DNA of 64,000 nt from Ptychodera flava (GCF_041260155.1 NC_091932.1:42110125-42174124), one strand, 5' to 3'; shown: positions 37,200-49,622, counted from the first letter of the stretch. The notes: a model not told the origin generated them from the sequence alone. Numbers and translations: made by a program.

Positions 37200-40100
37200 G
37201 CCCGTACTTATGACATAGCTACAGCTGTATACTTCATACCTCACCTCACCTCACGAGAAAGACAGAGACATTGTCTATGTATTTGACTCGGGTGTATCGC
37301 ATCTACATCTAGCCTCGCTAATCACAATCGTACGATCAAATATTTTGAATCAGACAAGGCCTTCGTCAGAAGAAAATACTCTAAGTGAAGGTATATAAAG
37401 TTATTTTCGAATTAATAAATATAAAAATACGAGTTGAAAGTCTCTGGGTGACGCCAATTTCTTACGCTGGTGATAATGAGGGGGCCGGGTTCTTCGGACT
37501 ACAGTCCCTCCACACTGTGTTCGGACTCACCATTTGCTCGTCTAAAGCGCGTAAAGGGCACAACGAACGCTCATGACTGCGGTATTTACTGAACTGGTCA
37601 TTATACCACGGTCACACCACCAGAATTTTGAATCCAACAGACGGCAGTGTGAATCACTTGGCTTGCCTATCTCCCTCGGCGAAAGCTTAGATCATTTTTG
37701 CCTAAATAATGCGATCAAAACATCGCGAACTTTGTGGAAACAACATTTGATGGACATTCATGGATTCATGAAGCATGAAAACGTGTCGAAATTATTCCTC
37801 TGTTAGTGATTCGCGTACTTTTTGGAGAGCTGTCTTTCACATTGTTACCTCCATGGTTTAGGCTGGCATAAACGCTAGAAGCGAGGACTGCGTTCGCTTT
37901 TAAATCGCTAACAAAATGCAATTTACCGGCGGTACACATTGATTTGGAAAGTCTGCTAAGCTATAAAACATAGTGAGAGTGACTGTCATCGAAGGAAGAC
38001 CATTTTCACGAAAACACAGAGTAATATCAGACAGAGTGGCAACAGCTATTGTTTAAGGCGTGAAGCGGTTACGTAAGCAATCCATGTTTGCCTCGCCTCA
38101 CGAAGCTCTTGGCTCTCTTTTCCGAAGAGTGCCGACCATGCACCCTTCGGTAATTTCGGATTTTCACCAATTGTTCAGTGAAAGTATGTTCGACAAAGCT
38201 TGTGTTGTTGTTGTCGTGTGGTGCTGATCGGAATTGATGTGCTGGCGAAAACGGAAGTGTTTTGAGCTTCAGGAAGTGGGTTTTACCGTTTTAAAAATTC
38301 CTCTCATATTTTTATGAATATATAATGAGTGTGTTTGAACCAAATTTGAAAGTCTTTTATCGATACTGTCTGGTTTTACTCAATGGTTTACGGTCAGTCA
38401 TACCGTCTTTTACACGTGCGCCAAGAAAGAACATGTTTATGAAACTGCTGGCGTGTTATGTTTTGATTGGCGTGAGGCAGTGTTTCTGGCCTGAGAGCTC
38501 ACAAAGTAACTATGGTTGCTACGCGACTGGCAGTACGATGCCATCTCGTCGTATGTTTCGCATAATCTCGTGTAATTATCAACCACAAACCAAGCCTCCA
38601 AAAGTTTAACACCTTTTAAGCTCATTTTAATATGAAAAGCCAATAGTCTACAGAGACGACCATGGAACAAAAGGCATGCAAGTGTTGCCACTCTGTCTAT
38701 GATATTACTCTGTGACGAAAACAAGGATGGAGTGTCGTTGAAAGGCGATCAATACCAATATCCCACTCTATTTTATTGCATAGGTGCCTTCAAAGGTATA
38801 TATCACATTATAATCACATCATTTCATAGCCAACCCAATGACCATAAAGTTCGAATTTCCATTTCCACACTAATGTTGGTATTTTAGTTCTGTTGGTTTA
38901 GCGTCGCCTTCGATTTTAAAACTTCACTGAACGAACTCGGCGAACAATGATCGCTTCCTTTCTCCACAGTCCTCTATGTTGGATAGAGGGACTGTGTCTC
39001 TACATACGCAGTCCCTGTCACACAGAGAATCTATCTACCTACCTATCTGTCTATCTGTTTATCTTTAGCTATTTCATAAGTTATGCAAATGGCAACTATT
39101 GGTCGAAGGTTTTATAGGTCGTTGATTTGCTCCGAACGACAATTGAATGGGGGGGGGGTGGGGGGTGCGATGGGTGCGACTTTTTTTCTGTACCGGTCGG
39201 CGGACATTGTTCTCAATAGGGGGCGGACAGCGGGAGTGTGTAATTTTCTTGCTCATAAAAGGCAGGGAGTGTGGCTTTCGTGTTATCAAATTAAAAGAGA
39301 TTAAATTTGTACTCTATACCCCTTGACTTTTGTGTAAATTGCCCCTTTTTTAAATTGCTTACTGAGGATTAGAATGAAATATTCCTGCCCGCGTGAGAAA
39401 AAAATGCCCAGCCAAAGGACATAGCATACGAAGAGTTTTGCGCGAACAGCTTTTTTTGCTACGCCTGATAAATCTGTTTTTATAACGCCAACAATACACA
39501 TATAAGCGCGTTTGATTTTCAAACGTACATGTTACTCGACTTACTCAACAAAGACAGTACGAATATGAACAAAATCAAAAGAGTCCGTTTTCTAAATATT
39601 CGTCGTGTATGTATTTTTCCCTGTAAGGTGAAAAAACGTTCACTTTGGCTGTGTGATGTGGTCACCTGGGGATAAATTGGAGTCGTCTGAAGGTCATACA
39701 ACTATTTAAACAGGTAGATAGCAATGCCATGCGGTAGCCCTTGACTTGTGATAAAGCGCCCTCAAAATATTCGTCATCCCCTAAGATCAATGACCCCAAT
39801 CTCAAGTTCACACTTAACGGCTCCATGAATGTATTGGAACATTTCGGATGCTATAGAATCACCATACACTTAGTACTACAAATGAGTGCCTTTGTAACAA
39901 TGGAGGGGAAATATTTCACTTCCAAATTTATTTTCTGGCCCTATGTGTTGAATGTGAGTTGACCTTGTAGATGATCAAAAATAACTACGGCTTGTTTTAA
40001 CCACCTCTGTGTGCACGCGGTATGCTTTGCAAACACCTGCAATGTCCAAAAAGTGCTGAGTTTCGGGAGATCGTCAACGGGTTTCGTTCCATGACTGTAT

Positions 40101-40379
40101 CCGCAACCTGGAAAAGTTATCGTCTTAATAGAGAAACCGTATGAAAAATCTCCTTTTAAAGATCCATTAGCTGTAACTTCGTCATTTTTTAAAATTTTGT
40201 TTGTTCTGTGTATCATCTGCAGTTTCCGGTTTGAATCCCAGAACCATGGAGAAATTCCTAATATTTAGCTCATAAATATACCCTATGTGAGTATAATCTG
40301 CGTTGTTATTGTTTAAATGTTGTATTCAGGTCCGGACTATAATACATTTATCAACAATAACAATGGTCATTTCACATAT
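37200..40379. other. No gene recognised
   Basis: Only short unlinked frames. One near-palindrome at 38965-38996 (CACAGTCCTCTAT and ATAGAGGGACTGTG) resembles the hairpin at 48859. 39140-39160 is G-rich. Confidence 0.45.
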
Positions 40380-40705
40380 ACATTGTCTGGTGCAGGGTCT
40401 ACTTGTTGTATTTGTTATGAAAATTGAATGGCATTCATACTTTTTTAGATTTTTTCGAAATAAATTTAATTAAATGAGACATAATGGTTCTAGATTTTGT
40501 TTAATTATCATTAACATTAGAACCATTCTATGACATGAAAATGCAATTAATATTTATTGAATTACCTACCAAAGTACAGGATTTTGATAGTGTAAAATAT
40601 AATCACTGAATAGGGAACAAAAATGTTATCAGGTGTCCCCTATACATAGAGCAAAAATTTCAAGTCCCTCTTCTACTACCCTCAGAATTTTAACCCCCCC
40701 CCCGG
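40380..40705 (-). repeat. Partial reverse copy of the G-rich foldback element
   Basis: Blocks such as GAATTACCTACCAAA, AACCATTCTATGACA and CAAGTCCCTCTTC ending in a C run are inverted relatives of 35400-35580. Confidence 0.55.
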
Positions 40706-41436
40706 CCCACTGGGCAAAAATGCTTGATATACAACAATATCCATACATATGCTGACTCAGTACATTTGTGAAATGCGTTACGTATACACGTGCGTATATT
40801 AACAAAATGAACAAGTACAGTGTACTCCTGTTCTGCATAGATATACGCTGTCAAAGTATTGATATGTTCCATATACAAAGATATACGTAAAATATACCAC
40901 TAATTTTGCGTTCTGTATACGTAAATTATACGTTCAATATACGTAAATATTCCTTTAGCCCCTGCCCTCACCAGAATTCGTGCAATGCAGCCTCACAAAT
41001 AAAAGCCTCAGTAAATATGACGTCATACACACCTGAAATTAAAAAGTGTCGAAATTACAACTGGTTAATTAAATAGAGTTGAAAACTCTGAAACTACAGA
41101 CAAGCAATAATTCTTTCTTTGTCGTGACATTTCAGTTCTTGTTTTAATTTGCTATTTTCATTTGCAGATGTAATATTTACCCCTGCTGGCACTAGTCAAG
41201 TGAGACTAATTTATGAATAAAAATGCATTTATAACTAACTTCAACACAAACAGTGTCTGGATCACAAACCTCTTCGAACGTTCGGTGTCCAGTAAAAGTG
41301 TGATAAGGCCGTTGTGTTCGCTTGTTACTTGTTTTCATAGTATTTGTTTTTATTTGTTTTATCGCCTATCGTTTTTCATGATAACAACTAAACGCGAACG
41401 CACACAGAGCCAATATTTTCGGTATGCGTATACTAA

Positions 41437-41870
41437 GCGGATAACCAGGATGTTGTTGATGAGAGCATTTTTATGAATAATTTATCAGAGGATTCTAAAT
41501 GACAGTGAAATATGTACGGATTGAAACGGATTCAGCGAATATGTTTGCTATGCGATAGGATCGAGGTTGAAAATACCGCTTTGTTGTGATGTGTAACATA
41601 TTTTGATAGTTTAATTTATCCTCCGACAGAGAGGAAATTTATCTCTCTGATGAAATCAAGTGATCCAAATATACTTCAGCGTATAACAGCATATACGTTC
41701 CATGCTGTGAAATAAAAAAAAGAGATACGTGAACAGTATTGAGAACGTGGAGTAAGTGTTTATAGTATTTACCTGTCAATTGTATTATTATGTCAATTTC
41801 ACTGTAATGTTATTGTGTTGTGTCTTAAATCATTGGCTTAAAACCTTACAACAACGTTGTGTCATTTTTT
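41437..41870 (+). mobile_element. LINE C-terminal tail of unit B
   Basis: Starts CGGATAACCAGGATGTTGTTG and reads ICLLCDRIEVEN in a broken frame, followed by the same CCGACAGAG...ACAACGTT sequence as 29285-29710. Confidence 0.65.
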
Positions 41871-43190
41871 GCTCACGTGTTCACACACGTGAGCATATGT
41901 CGCAACGATGTCTGTCTGTCTGTGTGTCTGTCTGTGTGTCTGCTGTCTGTGTGTCTCTGTGTCTGTCTGTGTGCTCGATATCTCAAAAACGGCTCATCAG
42001 ATCAGAATCAAATCTGGTATATAGATTCAGTTTGCAAATGGCAAGAACTGATTAGTTTTTGGTGGGTGTGGCTTGCTTACTTTTTGCTCATTTGCATAAT
42101 TAATGATTTTAGAAAAAAACATATATTTACAACGACTGCATACAATTTGATGAGATTTGCTACAAATGTTGATCACACCAAGATATATCAGCTGTGAAAG
42201 ATATTAAGGGGTGACATAAAAGATAATGGATAATTTGCATATTTAATGAACTTTCCTAATTAGGGATATATATCTGATTTGACTAGATCAAAATTGACAA
42301 AACTTGGTATGCATATTGAAGATACTATGATTTAACATTATTGAAAGTCATTAAGCATTTTCACTTCATCAAACTCTTAATAAGCATATTTAATGAACTT
42401 TTGAAATTAGGGATACTTATTTGAATTGACTAGACCAAAATTGATGAAACTTGCTATGTACATTAAAGATACTATGATATAACAATGTTGAAAATCATTA
42501 AGCATTTTTACTTCAGCCAAATACTTATTTGCATATTTAATAAACTTTCGTAATTAGATATATAAATCTGAATTGACTTGACCAAAGTTGATGAAATTTG
42601 CTATGTACATTGAAGATACTATATGATATAACATTATTGAAAATCATTTAACATTTTTACTTCAGCCAATTCATAATTTGCATATTTAATGAGAACACTT
42701 CACTAATATTGACTCGACCAAAGTTGATGAAACTTGCTACATATATTGAAGAAAACAACATTATTGAAAAGTCATTAAACTTTTTTACTTCAGCCAATTC
42801 CTAATTTGCATATTTAATGAACTTTCCTTATTAGGGATATTTATCTGTATTGACTAGACCAAATTTGACGAAACTTGCTATGTACATTAAAGATACTATG
42901 ATACAACATTGAAAGTCATTAAGCATTTTTACTTTAGCCAATTCCTTATTTGCAAATTTAATGAACTTTCCTAATTAAGGATATTTATCTGTCTTGACTA
43001 GACCAAAGTTGACGAATTGCTTTGTACATTAAAGATACTATATGATATAACATTATTGAAAATCATTTAACATTTTTACTTCAGCCAATTCATAATTTGC
43101 ATATTTAATGAGAACATTTCAGTCAATTCTTAATTTGCATATTTTAATGAACTTTCCTGATCCAGGATATATACTTGGATTTAAAATTAA
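41871..43190. repeat. Tandem array, ~115-bp period, with a palindromic head
   Basis: GCTCACGTGT/ACACGTGAGC (41871-41894) and a (TGTC)n run lead into eight or so imperfect units. Each has TTTGCATATTTAATGAACTTTC, then GACTAGACCAAA..TTGATGAAACTTGCTATG, then CATTAAGCATTTTTACTTCAGCC. Conserved TTTGCAT and ATTTAATGA words recur in every unit. Confidence 0.8.
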
Positions 43191-43359
43191 TCTGTGGTGA
43201 ATATTATTCATTGTGTTGATCATAACACTTTCAATGAAGTTGCAAACATGTGGCAAAGGTTCAAATTAACTACTAAATCTCCAAGACTGTATGTAGATGG
43301 AGTACTTTTCGCTCGGGCTGGCGAACTTTGGTAGGAATTCAACATTGCCAATGGTGCTT

Positions 43360-43550
43360 CACAATGATGATAATGATGAAAATAACAACAACAACAACAA
43401 TTTTCATATTTTTTATATTTCTTTCATAATTTTCATATGTTCCATATATAATAATAATAATTATAATCATCATCATCGTCATCATCATCATCATCATCAT
43501 CATCATCACCACCATGATCATCACCATCATTTTCATATTTCTTTATTATC
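43360..43550. repeat. AAC, AAT and (CAT)n simple repeats
   Basis: Runs of AAC, AAT and ATC triplets immediately upstream of the short 5' flank of copy C. Frames here encode only His, Asn or Met runs. Confidence 0.9.
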
Positions 43551-43762
43551 ATTGATGACTACTGAATCTCCTCTGTCCAGACTTGTTCGTGAACACAGCC
43601 TTACAGTCTGTTGACTAACCAAACGTCAGTTGCCTGATCCTCATTGTGCCAATTACATAAATTAGGGTCACTCCCGGTCACACCCATAAAGCCCGGCCCT
43701 GTTGGATATGTTTATGTCCAAACACAGCACCATAACCGAGCTTCAGTCTTCAGTGTGTAAAC

Positions 43763-45193
43763 ATGGCGTCATCTTGTTATAGAGAAAACAGAAAATTTTG
43801 GCATTCTTTCCTATCACCTCTGAAAATATCCACCTTCTGTGCGACAAGCGATCGACTACTACAACCATTGCGGGATACAGACTATTCACTTCCACCCGAT
43901 GATACATTGGCGAGGCGTTTCATCAACGAAGTTGAGGAACCGAAAATAATGGCCGCCAACCTGTCAAAGAAACCTAAAACGCCCCGTTCTGGAGGTGAAG
44001 GGATCACAGCTGGAGATGGTGAGAGCGCTACTCCGTCCACCAGTGGCACACAAACTCCTACTGTAGACGATTCGTGTAATTTTGATGACGTTGACTGGGA
44101 CGATGACGTTATATGCATGGGCGAATATATCGGTAATGTAAAATTGGTTCGCCGGGAGTCCACAGATATTGGTGAGGCCCCAGCAAATCTGCCGGTTGCA
44201 TATCATGATGACGAAAGAACCGATGACCCCACGCATGTAACAGGTAACGGCCGAGGCGAAAGGTCAGATGAGCGAAAATTTTCATCTCCCAAGAAGGCAA
44301 CATCGAAAAGCGAGGACGACTCATCAAAACGCGAACGACAACGTAAACATGGCAACGAAATAACAAAGCCACGTCTTCAGAGCGAAAGTTCCATTGAAAT
44401 CGAAAATATGTCGGTAAAAGAAAGAGTATCTGCATTGTCGAAGGGCAAGAAGACTCCTCGCAAGCGAAGTCTGGACAAGTTTGACATAGACAAACCCGCT
44501 TCCCAATGGACGCTTGATATGATTGCTAACTATTTCGGGGAAGACGATGTCTTTGACAGTTGCTTTTCTCCGAGACCACTGGAAATGAGTAGTCATGGAA
44601 ATACTTTTGATGAGGTCAAGACGCGACTTAGAGAGGTTAGAGACGTCCTTGGCGTTCAACTTGATGACACCGATTCAAGCACCACTGGGTTAGAGCTTAT
44701 GTACAGTAATAAACTAAGCGAAGCAGACTGTAGGCTCATTTTAAATTCCATAATTTTTCTGTTGTGTAAATTTAATGATGTCAGAATCGCTACAGAACAA
44801 GGGCTTGATAGTAGTCTGGGTCCAAAGTGTAAGTATGATTACTGTTTCTATAAGGGAGATCGCTGCATTGGTATCATGGAGGCTAAATCCACTTCAGCGA
44901 CAGGTATGGTTCCCAAAGCTGTAGCTCAGGTAATTATCCAGTTGTTTGGTCTAACATTGCAAGTTCAAAAGGGAGAAAACAAAAGTGAAAGAGAATGGTC
45001 CCATTCTCCATTTGCTATACTGTCTAATGGTTTCCAATATGTGTTTATGCGTTTGTCAGAAAATTATCTACGATTTGAGTGTTCATCACCTAATGGAAGT
45101 TCAACGCGAAAAATACTAGTTAATGAGGCTAAAACGTGGGAGAATTTGAAAGAGATTGTTGAGAAAATCAACCATCTTTTTGCAGATTGCTAA
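43763..45193 (+). CDS. PD-(D/E)XK-like nuclease family, copy C, intact 476 aa
   Basis: Single exon with the same start as copy B. Candidate catalytic residues are Glu345 (RIATEQG), Asp359 (KCKYDYCF), Glu373 and Lys375 (IMEAKS), and Gln389/Gln393 (AVAQVIIQLFGL). Basic clusters lie at 69-75 and 228-235, an acidic patch at 108-116. It differs from B by scattered substitutions in the first 300 residues (for example MGEYIGNVKLVRR against IGEYTDIQLVRP), but the nuclease-like part is almost identical down to silent sites. Only the last 200 bases of the 5' flank are shared with the other units, ending in the same CAGTGTGTAAAC before ATG. The 3' side continues into a duplicated C-terminal fragment and a LINE tail. 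Nuclease activity is inference from motif spacing; function is unknown. Confidence 0.7.
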   Translation: MASSCYRENRKFWHSFLSPLKISTFCATSDRLLQPLRDTDYSLPPDDTLARRFINEVEEPKIMAANLSKKPKTPRSGGEGITAGDGESATPSTSGTQTPTVDDSCNFDDVDWDDDVICMGEYIGNVKLVRRESTDIGEAPANLPVAYHDDERTDDPTHVTGNGRGERSDERKFSSPKKATSKSEDDSSKRERQRKHGNEITKPRLQSESSIEIENMSVKERVSALSKGKKTPRKRSLDKFDIDKPASQWTLDMIANYFGEDDVFDSCFSPRPLEMSSHGNTFDEVKTRLREVRDVLGVQLDDTDSSTTGLELMYSNKLSEADCRLILNSIIFLLCKFNDVRIATEQGLDSSLGPKCKYDYCFYKGDRCIGIMEAKSTSATGMVPKAVAQVIIQLFGLTLQVQKGENKSEREWSHSPFAILSNGFQYVFMRLSENYLRFECSSPNGSSTRKILVNEAKTWENLKEIVEKINHLFADC

Positions 45194-45314
45194 TTTTTTA
45201 ACAACAATTAACAGAGTTAACTTTGAATAACACCTGATTGCCATTTGATTGCCATGGTAGGGTCACAACTTCAGACTTTTTTCTTCACACACTGACAAAG
45301 GATTGCATCTGCAT

Positions 45315-45383
45315 GAGGCTAAAACGTGGGAGAGTTTGAAAGAGATTGTGTTGAAAATCAACTATGTTTTTGCAGATTGCTAA
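45315..45383 (+). repeat. Duplicated last 69 bp of the copy C reading frame
   Basis: GAGGCTAAAACGTGGGAGAG...TTTTTGCAGATTGCTAA repeats the 3' end of the gene about 190 bp downstream, with four to six changes. It is an internal duplication, not a gene. Confidence 0.85.
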
Positions 45384-45639
45384 CGGCCTATATTGGGGTC
45401 ATCCTATGTTCACGACTTCCACAGCAGGTATTGAGTCTCTCATCGCACACTGACAAAAGGTTGCATCCGGAACGTCTGTTTTATTGATCCACACTTCATG
45501 TTTTATCTCGATTTTAAGGTTTTCATCCAGAAAACCCAGTTTCTGTTTTCTTTTGCAGTAGTGCAGTGTTTTCACACCCTTTTAAGAGTGCTTCATTGTG
45601 TGATTTGAAAACTTAGCTACATCTATGTGATTTACAAGA

Positions 45640-45830
45640 TGTATCAGATTACCAGGATGTTGTTGGTGAGAGCATGTTGATCATTTTTTCAGAGATACAG
45701 ATACAGATACAAAATTAAGAAATGGTGTACATCAACTGATATGTTTGCTCCGCGATAGAAACGAGGTTGAAAATGAATATTGCTTTGTTTTACTGTGTAC
45801 TATTTTTTCGATAGTTTAATCATAGACAGT
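45640..45830 (+). mobile_element. LINE C-terminal tail of unit C
   Basis: CAGATTACCAGGATGTTGTTG follows directly after the 3' UTR-like ACAAGATGTA, and a broken frame reads ICLLRDRNEVENEYCFVL. Copies C and E lack the insertion seen in A and B at this join. Confidence 0.6.
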
Positions 45831-46407
45831 AGAGAAACGACTCTCAAGTAAACCAAAATTTTCTGTTTGGGATGTCGGTCATTGGCAAAGATCACTCAAA
45901 ACACTAAATGCTGCATAAAACTTGTAGTTTAATGAAAAATTAACTAACGAATTGAAAATAAAATGCCAGTTATCACAACGGCTTTAAACTAAGCGTGACC
46001 AGGTAACTAGAAGTGAACAAAAAAGGAGAGCACAGACCCGTCAGACATGTTCTCTGTTCTTGAACCGAGTTGAGGTTCTCTACGGCACGAGTCGAACAGA
46101 CTAGACACAGTTCAGTTCTTGTACGACATTTGATCAATGACGGAGAGCTCGACGGCCGAGGGAGTACGCCGACCTCACGTGAGCGACAGTAAGGTTTACA
46201 GTGATTGCCAAGCCCAAACATCTATCGTGTACGTTTACCACTTGATGTCCTGCGATAATTTGCAAAGCGGTGCTGTTCAATAATTATAATATTTCTCCTT
46301 AACTGGTACCCAGCTGGCAAAAATACAGCTAGCTGCCGGATTCTAATGAAAACAATGAATGGCAGTAAGCGTACTTTCAGATGAATTTGGCTTTGGAATC
46401 AAGATAG

Positions 46408-46723
46408 TTAAGGTTGTAAACACCCTGAGAGTTAAAGACTTAAACTTCAGCTGAAACATTCCTCTAAACTTTCTCCCAGTCTCTTTCAAAATCACCGGTA
46501 CCAGAGAAACAAATTTATTTTAACGTTACCGATATTTGAACTTCAAAATGGCTAAATCCGTCTGGTAAATCTATAAGGAAAATCACATTTCTAATAAGCT
46601 AAAGATGCTGAAAATTTCACTTGGATGAAGAGCTTTGAAAAGATAATGTACAAGCGACTGATAAGAAAAGTACTGGAAATTTGAGAGTCAAGATAGCTGT
46701 CCAAGAGGCGCATTCTACCTTAA
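46408..46723 (-). repeat. MITE-like element, TTAAGGTAG family, copy 5 (reversed)
   Basis: Ends CTACCTTAA at 46723, with AAGAGGCGCATT inside it, the complement of the GCGCCTC block. Diverged but alignable with 16095-16462. Confidence 0.6.
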
Positions 46724-48858
46724 CTTGTAAAAATAAAGAATCTGCTACTTTACCATTTGAAATTCAACCAGCTTTGTACTGAATAACGAGACAAAAAATC
46801 AAAAAAGACATTTATAAGATTCTAGTTTTCAATATGACAATGAAGTGCATTTCGATTTGGGAAATTTCTCCTATAATTATCTGTTCGACCCGGTCAAAAA
46901 ATAAAAAGATTTGCGACCTAATGACTCTATTTCTTATAGGGGTGTTACAGGTTACAAACAATTACAGTTTTGAGCTGCTGGAATTTTAAGTTTTAGGACA
47001 TAAGTTCATGGGATCGGAAGTTAGGTCCGAATTCGAAGTAGGTCAACTTTCGAGGGTGTCAAGTTGTGAATGGAAGTTTCGAAGTAGGGCCAAAATCCTC
47101 GGTCAAATATTCAGGGGCATCGTCAGTCCAAGATTCTCAGCTCACTCTATCATTACATACAGTCCTGTGATTCCTTCATAAATGTCAATGATAGAGCTGT
47201 TCGTTGAACCGAACGCCTGTCCTTGCAGTAGCTTTCAACGCGTGGGCCTATTGCATCAAATATATAAACCTGTCAATTATGACGGCCACGGACCAAAGAT
47301 GTTGACGCACGAAACCACAAAAAAAATGACACGATCAGCTAAATTGCACTACTCGGACGCAGGAGAAAAAGGAATTCAACTTCCTTTATCACAATGCAGT
47401 ATCACAATTGAGTACCTCTTATCACAATATAAATACAACCTGTAACCTAACATCTTCATTACCTATGCCACACTCGGCTGGTCTGATAAATGACACAAAA
47501 ATTGAATACAGAGATAAGGCATTCGCCTTCGAACAGCTAACAAGAGAAGCAAAGACCAGGTAAGCTTATAACGATGGACAAGCCGCCATCTCTACAGACG
47601 TCAGATTAAGTGTCTCTGTGTCCTGGCAACCCATGCCGAAGGTTAGAGGTGAGGCTGAATTAAGCCACATGTTCGCACAAGTTAAAATTTTTAATCGGGG
47701 CTTGACAGTTGCCAAAAAGGGTCGTCTAATTTTTTAACAACAATAATGGTATCATACCAGATCAGCAAACATTTTGAAATACACCGATATTTCAAAACCT
47801 TAGTGGATGTGGTTGAGTCGCTGATATACGGTGACATCTTGATCCTACGATAATTAACGAAATCGGGTCGGTGATAATGGTACACTAAACCTAAAGTCGA
47901 TCATACTAAAATTCGCTGTTCGTAAATTTTAACACAGTGACAAAATCAAAAAAGGCCATATAAACTTATCCAAGCAAGTGATGTGTTGGAAAAATTAAAG
48001 TGCGATCCACAATTAGTTTTCAAAAAGTTGGTAACTATTTTATCAATACCTCCGAGTAACATAATAAATTTGTGTTGAATATGGAAGGCTAATTATTCGC
48101 TTCAACTGGCTATCACTATGAGCATTGGAGGGACCGTGATATGAACAAAACAACATACATTGAGATGGAGTAAAACCATGGATTCATTTCTTCTCAGCTT
48201 GGTATTATGTCATTATTCCAGCCAGCTCGACGTGTGCAGGACACATTGTTAGTCAGCGGTTCTATAATGCGTGTATTTCTCATCCAAATACTCTCAAAAG
48301 AGGTTACAGACTGGACTGAATATGAAGTCAAAATGTTGGCCTGTGATTGGACGTATGAAAAATACTGAGCTCTATCTAGATGCTGCAAAATCTGATCTCT
48401 ACATAATTTGGTGTGAAACTTGTTATCTGCAAAAATATTTTTCTTAAAATACTTATTTGTCATGTTTATAGGTGTAAATGGTCTTCCTTCATTATCCCTT
48501 TCGGACAACTACAATTAGTTGGAGCAACTTAAATCTCCTTTAAAAATCGTGATATCACGTGGTAAAGCCTAATTTTTAACAATTTTTTCATATTTTTGAT
48601 TCAAATTACATCCTCAGTATGTGCAAGTAGATCATAATTAATACTGAATCGCATGGTTTGCATACCCAGCCCGCCTAAAACACGTGTACGATTAACAGTA
48701 AAAGGAGAGATATATGACTTGTTGTTCAGACCAGAATCGGGGTTCGTTGACACACGAAGCGAAACGTAATCACACAACCGCCCATGCTCAACCACTTCTA
48801 CGCAAGTTTTACTGTGGCGTCCATAGAAACCTATGCTCTTCCTAACGGTCTGGCCAAT
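46724..48858. other. No gene recognised
   Basis: Short unlinked frames only. No repeat from elsewhere in the window was matched. Confidence 0.4.
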
Positions 48859-48888
48859 CACAGTCCCTCTGTGGATAGAGGGACTGTG
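48859..48888. repeat. Perfect 12-bp-arm hairpin CACAGTCCCTCT/AGAGGGACTGTG
   Basis: Arms 48859-48870 and 48877-48888 around GTGGAT. Related hairpins are at 38965-38996 and 63763-63798. It is followed by (AT)n at 48902-48964. Confidence 0.85.
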
Positions 48889-48898
48889 GGTCAATCGA

Positions 48899-48901
<3 letters not shown>

Positions 48902-48964
<63 letters not shown>
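48902..48964. repeat. (AT)n microsatellite
   Basis: About 31 AT dinucleotides between the hairpin and truncated copy D. Confidence 0.95.
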
Positions 48965-48967
<3 letters not shown>

Positions 48968-49045
48968 TATAGATTGTTCCGACTATAATGAGTTGTGCAA
49001 ATAAAAGTCCTGAAAATCTAAACTAACGATCGAGGCAGTAGATTG

Positions 49046-49622
49046 CAAATGGACGCTTGACATGATTGCAAACTACTTTGGGAAATACAATGTCTTTGAA
49101 AGTTACTTTTCTCTGAGACCACTTGAAATGAGTAGTCATGGAAAAACCTTTGGTGAGGACAAGACGGTTCATTTTAAATTCCAAATATTTCTGCTGTGTA
49201 AATTCAATGATGTCAGAATTGCCACAGAACAAAGGTTTGATAGTAATCTGGGTCCAAAGTGTAAGTATGATTACTGTTTCTATAAGGGAGATCGCTGCAT
49301 TGGTATCATGGAGGCTAAATCCACTTCAGCGACAGGTATGGTTCCCAAAGCTGTAGCTCAGGTAATTATCCAGTTGTTTGGTCTAACATTGCAAGTTCAA
49401 AAGGGAGAAAACAAAAGTGAAAGAGAATGGTCCCATTCTCCATTTGCTATACTGTCTAATGGTTTCCAATATGTGTTTATGCGTTTGTCAGAAACATATC
49501 TACGATTTGAGGGCGTACCTTATGGAAGTTCAACGCGAAAAATACTAGTTAATGAGGCTAAAACGTGGGAGAATTTGAAAGAGATTGTTGAGAAAATCAA
49601 CTATCTTTTTGGAGATGGCTAT
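49046..49622 (+). pseudogene. PD-(D/E)XK-like nuclease family, copy D (5'-truncated)
   Basis: Similarity begins abruptly at the WTLDMIANYFG block, so the N-terminal half is absent, and an internal piece of about 120 bp before the nuclease domain is also missing. The nuclease-coding stretch from KCKYDYCF through GFQYVFMRLSE matches copies B and C almost perfectly. The normal stop is lost. Neither 5' flank nor LINE tail of the repeat unit is present, so this is an isolated fragment. It is unlikely to be functional, although an open frame persists. Confidence 0.8.

Larger units (their letters stand above)
35035..41436. repeat. ~6.4-kb segment interrupting unit B
   Basis: Unit A reads TTTACAAATGTATCGGATAACCAGG continuously. 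In unit B the left half stops at ACAAATGTA (35034) and the right half, CGGATAACCAGG, resumes at 41437. The intervening sequence has no matching terminal repeats that I can see and no gene I can recognise. It contains G-rich foldback sequences, a tandem duplication and several short hairpins. A multi-step insertion or segmental rearrangement is more likely than one transposon. Confidence 0.5.

Noticed and set aside
41871-43190. CRISPR-like array
   Set aside because: Repeats are imperfect, whole units repeat without unique spacers, and the host is eukaryotic.
43297-43614. 105-codon frame rich in Asn and His, with an antisense Met run
   Set aside because: Produced by AAC and CAT triplet repeats; no splice or homology support.
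45973-46221. 82-codon minus-strand frame with several cysteines
   Set aside because: No splice partners, no recognisable domain, and a length expected by chance in a CpG-richer patch.
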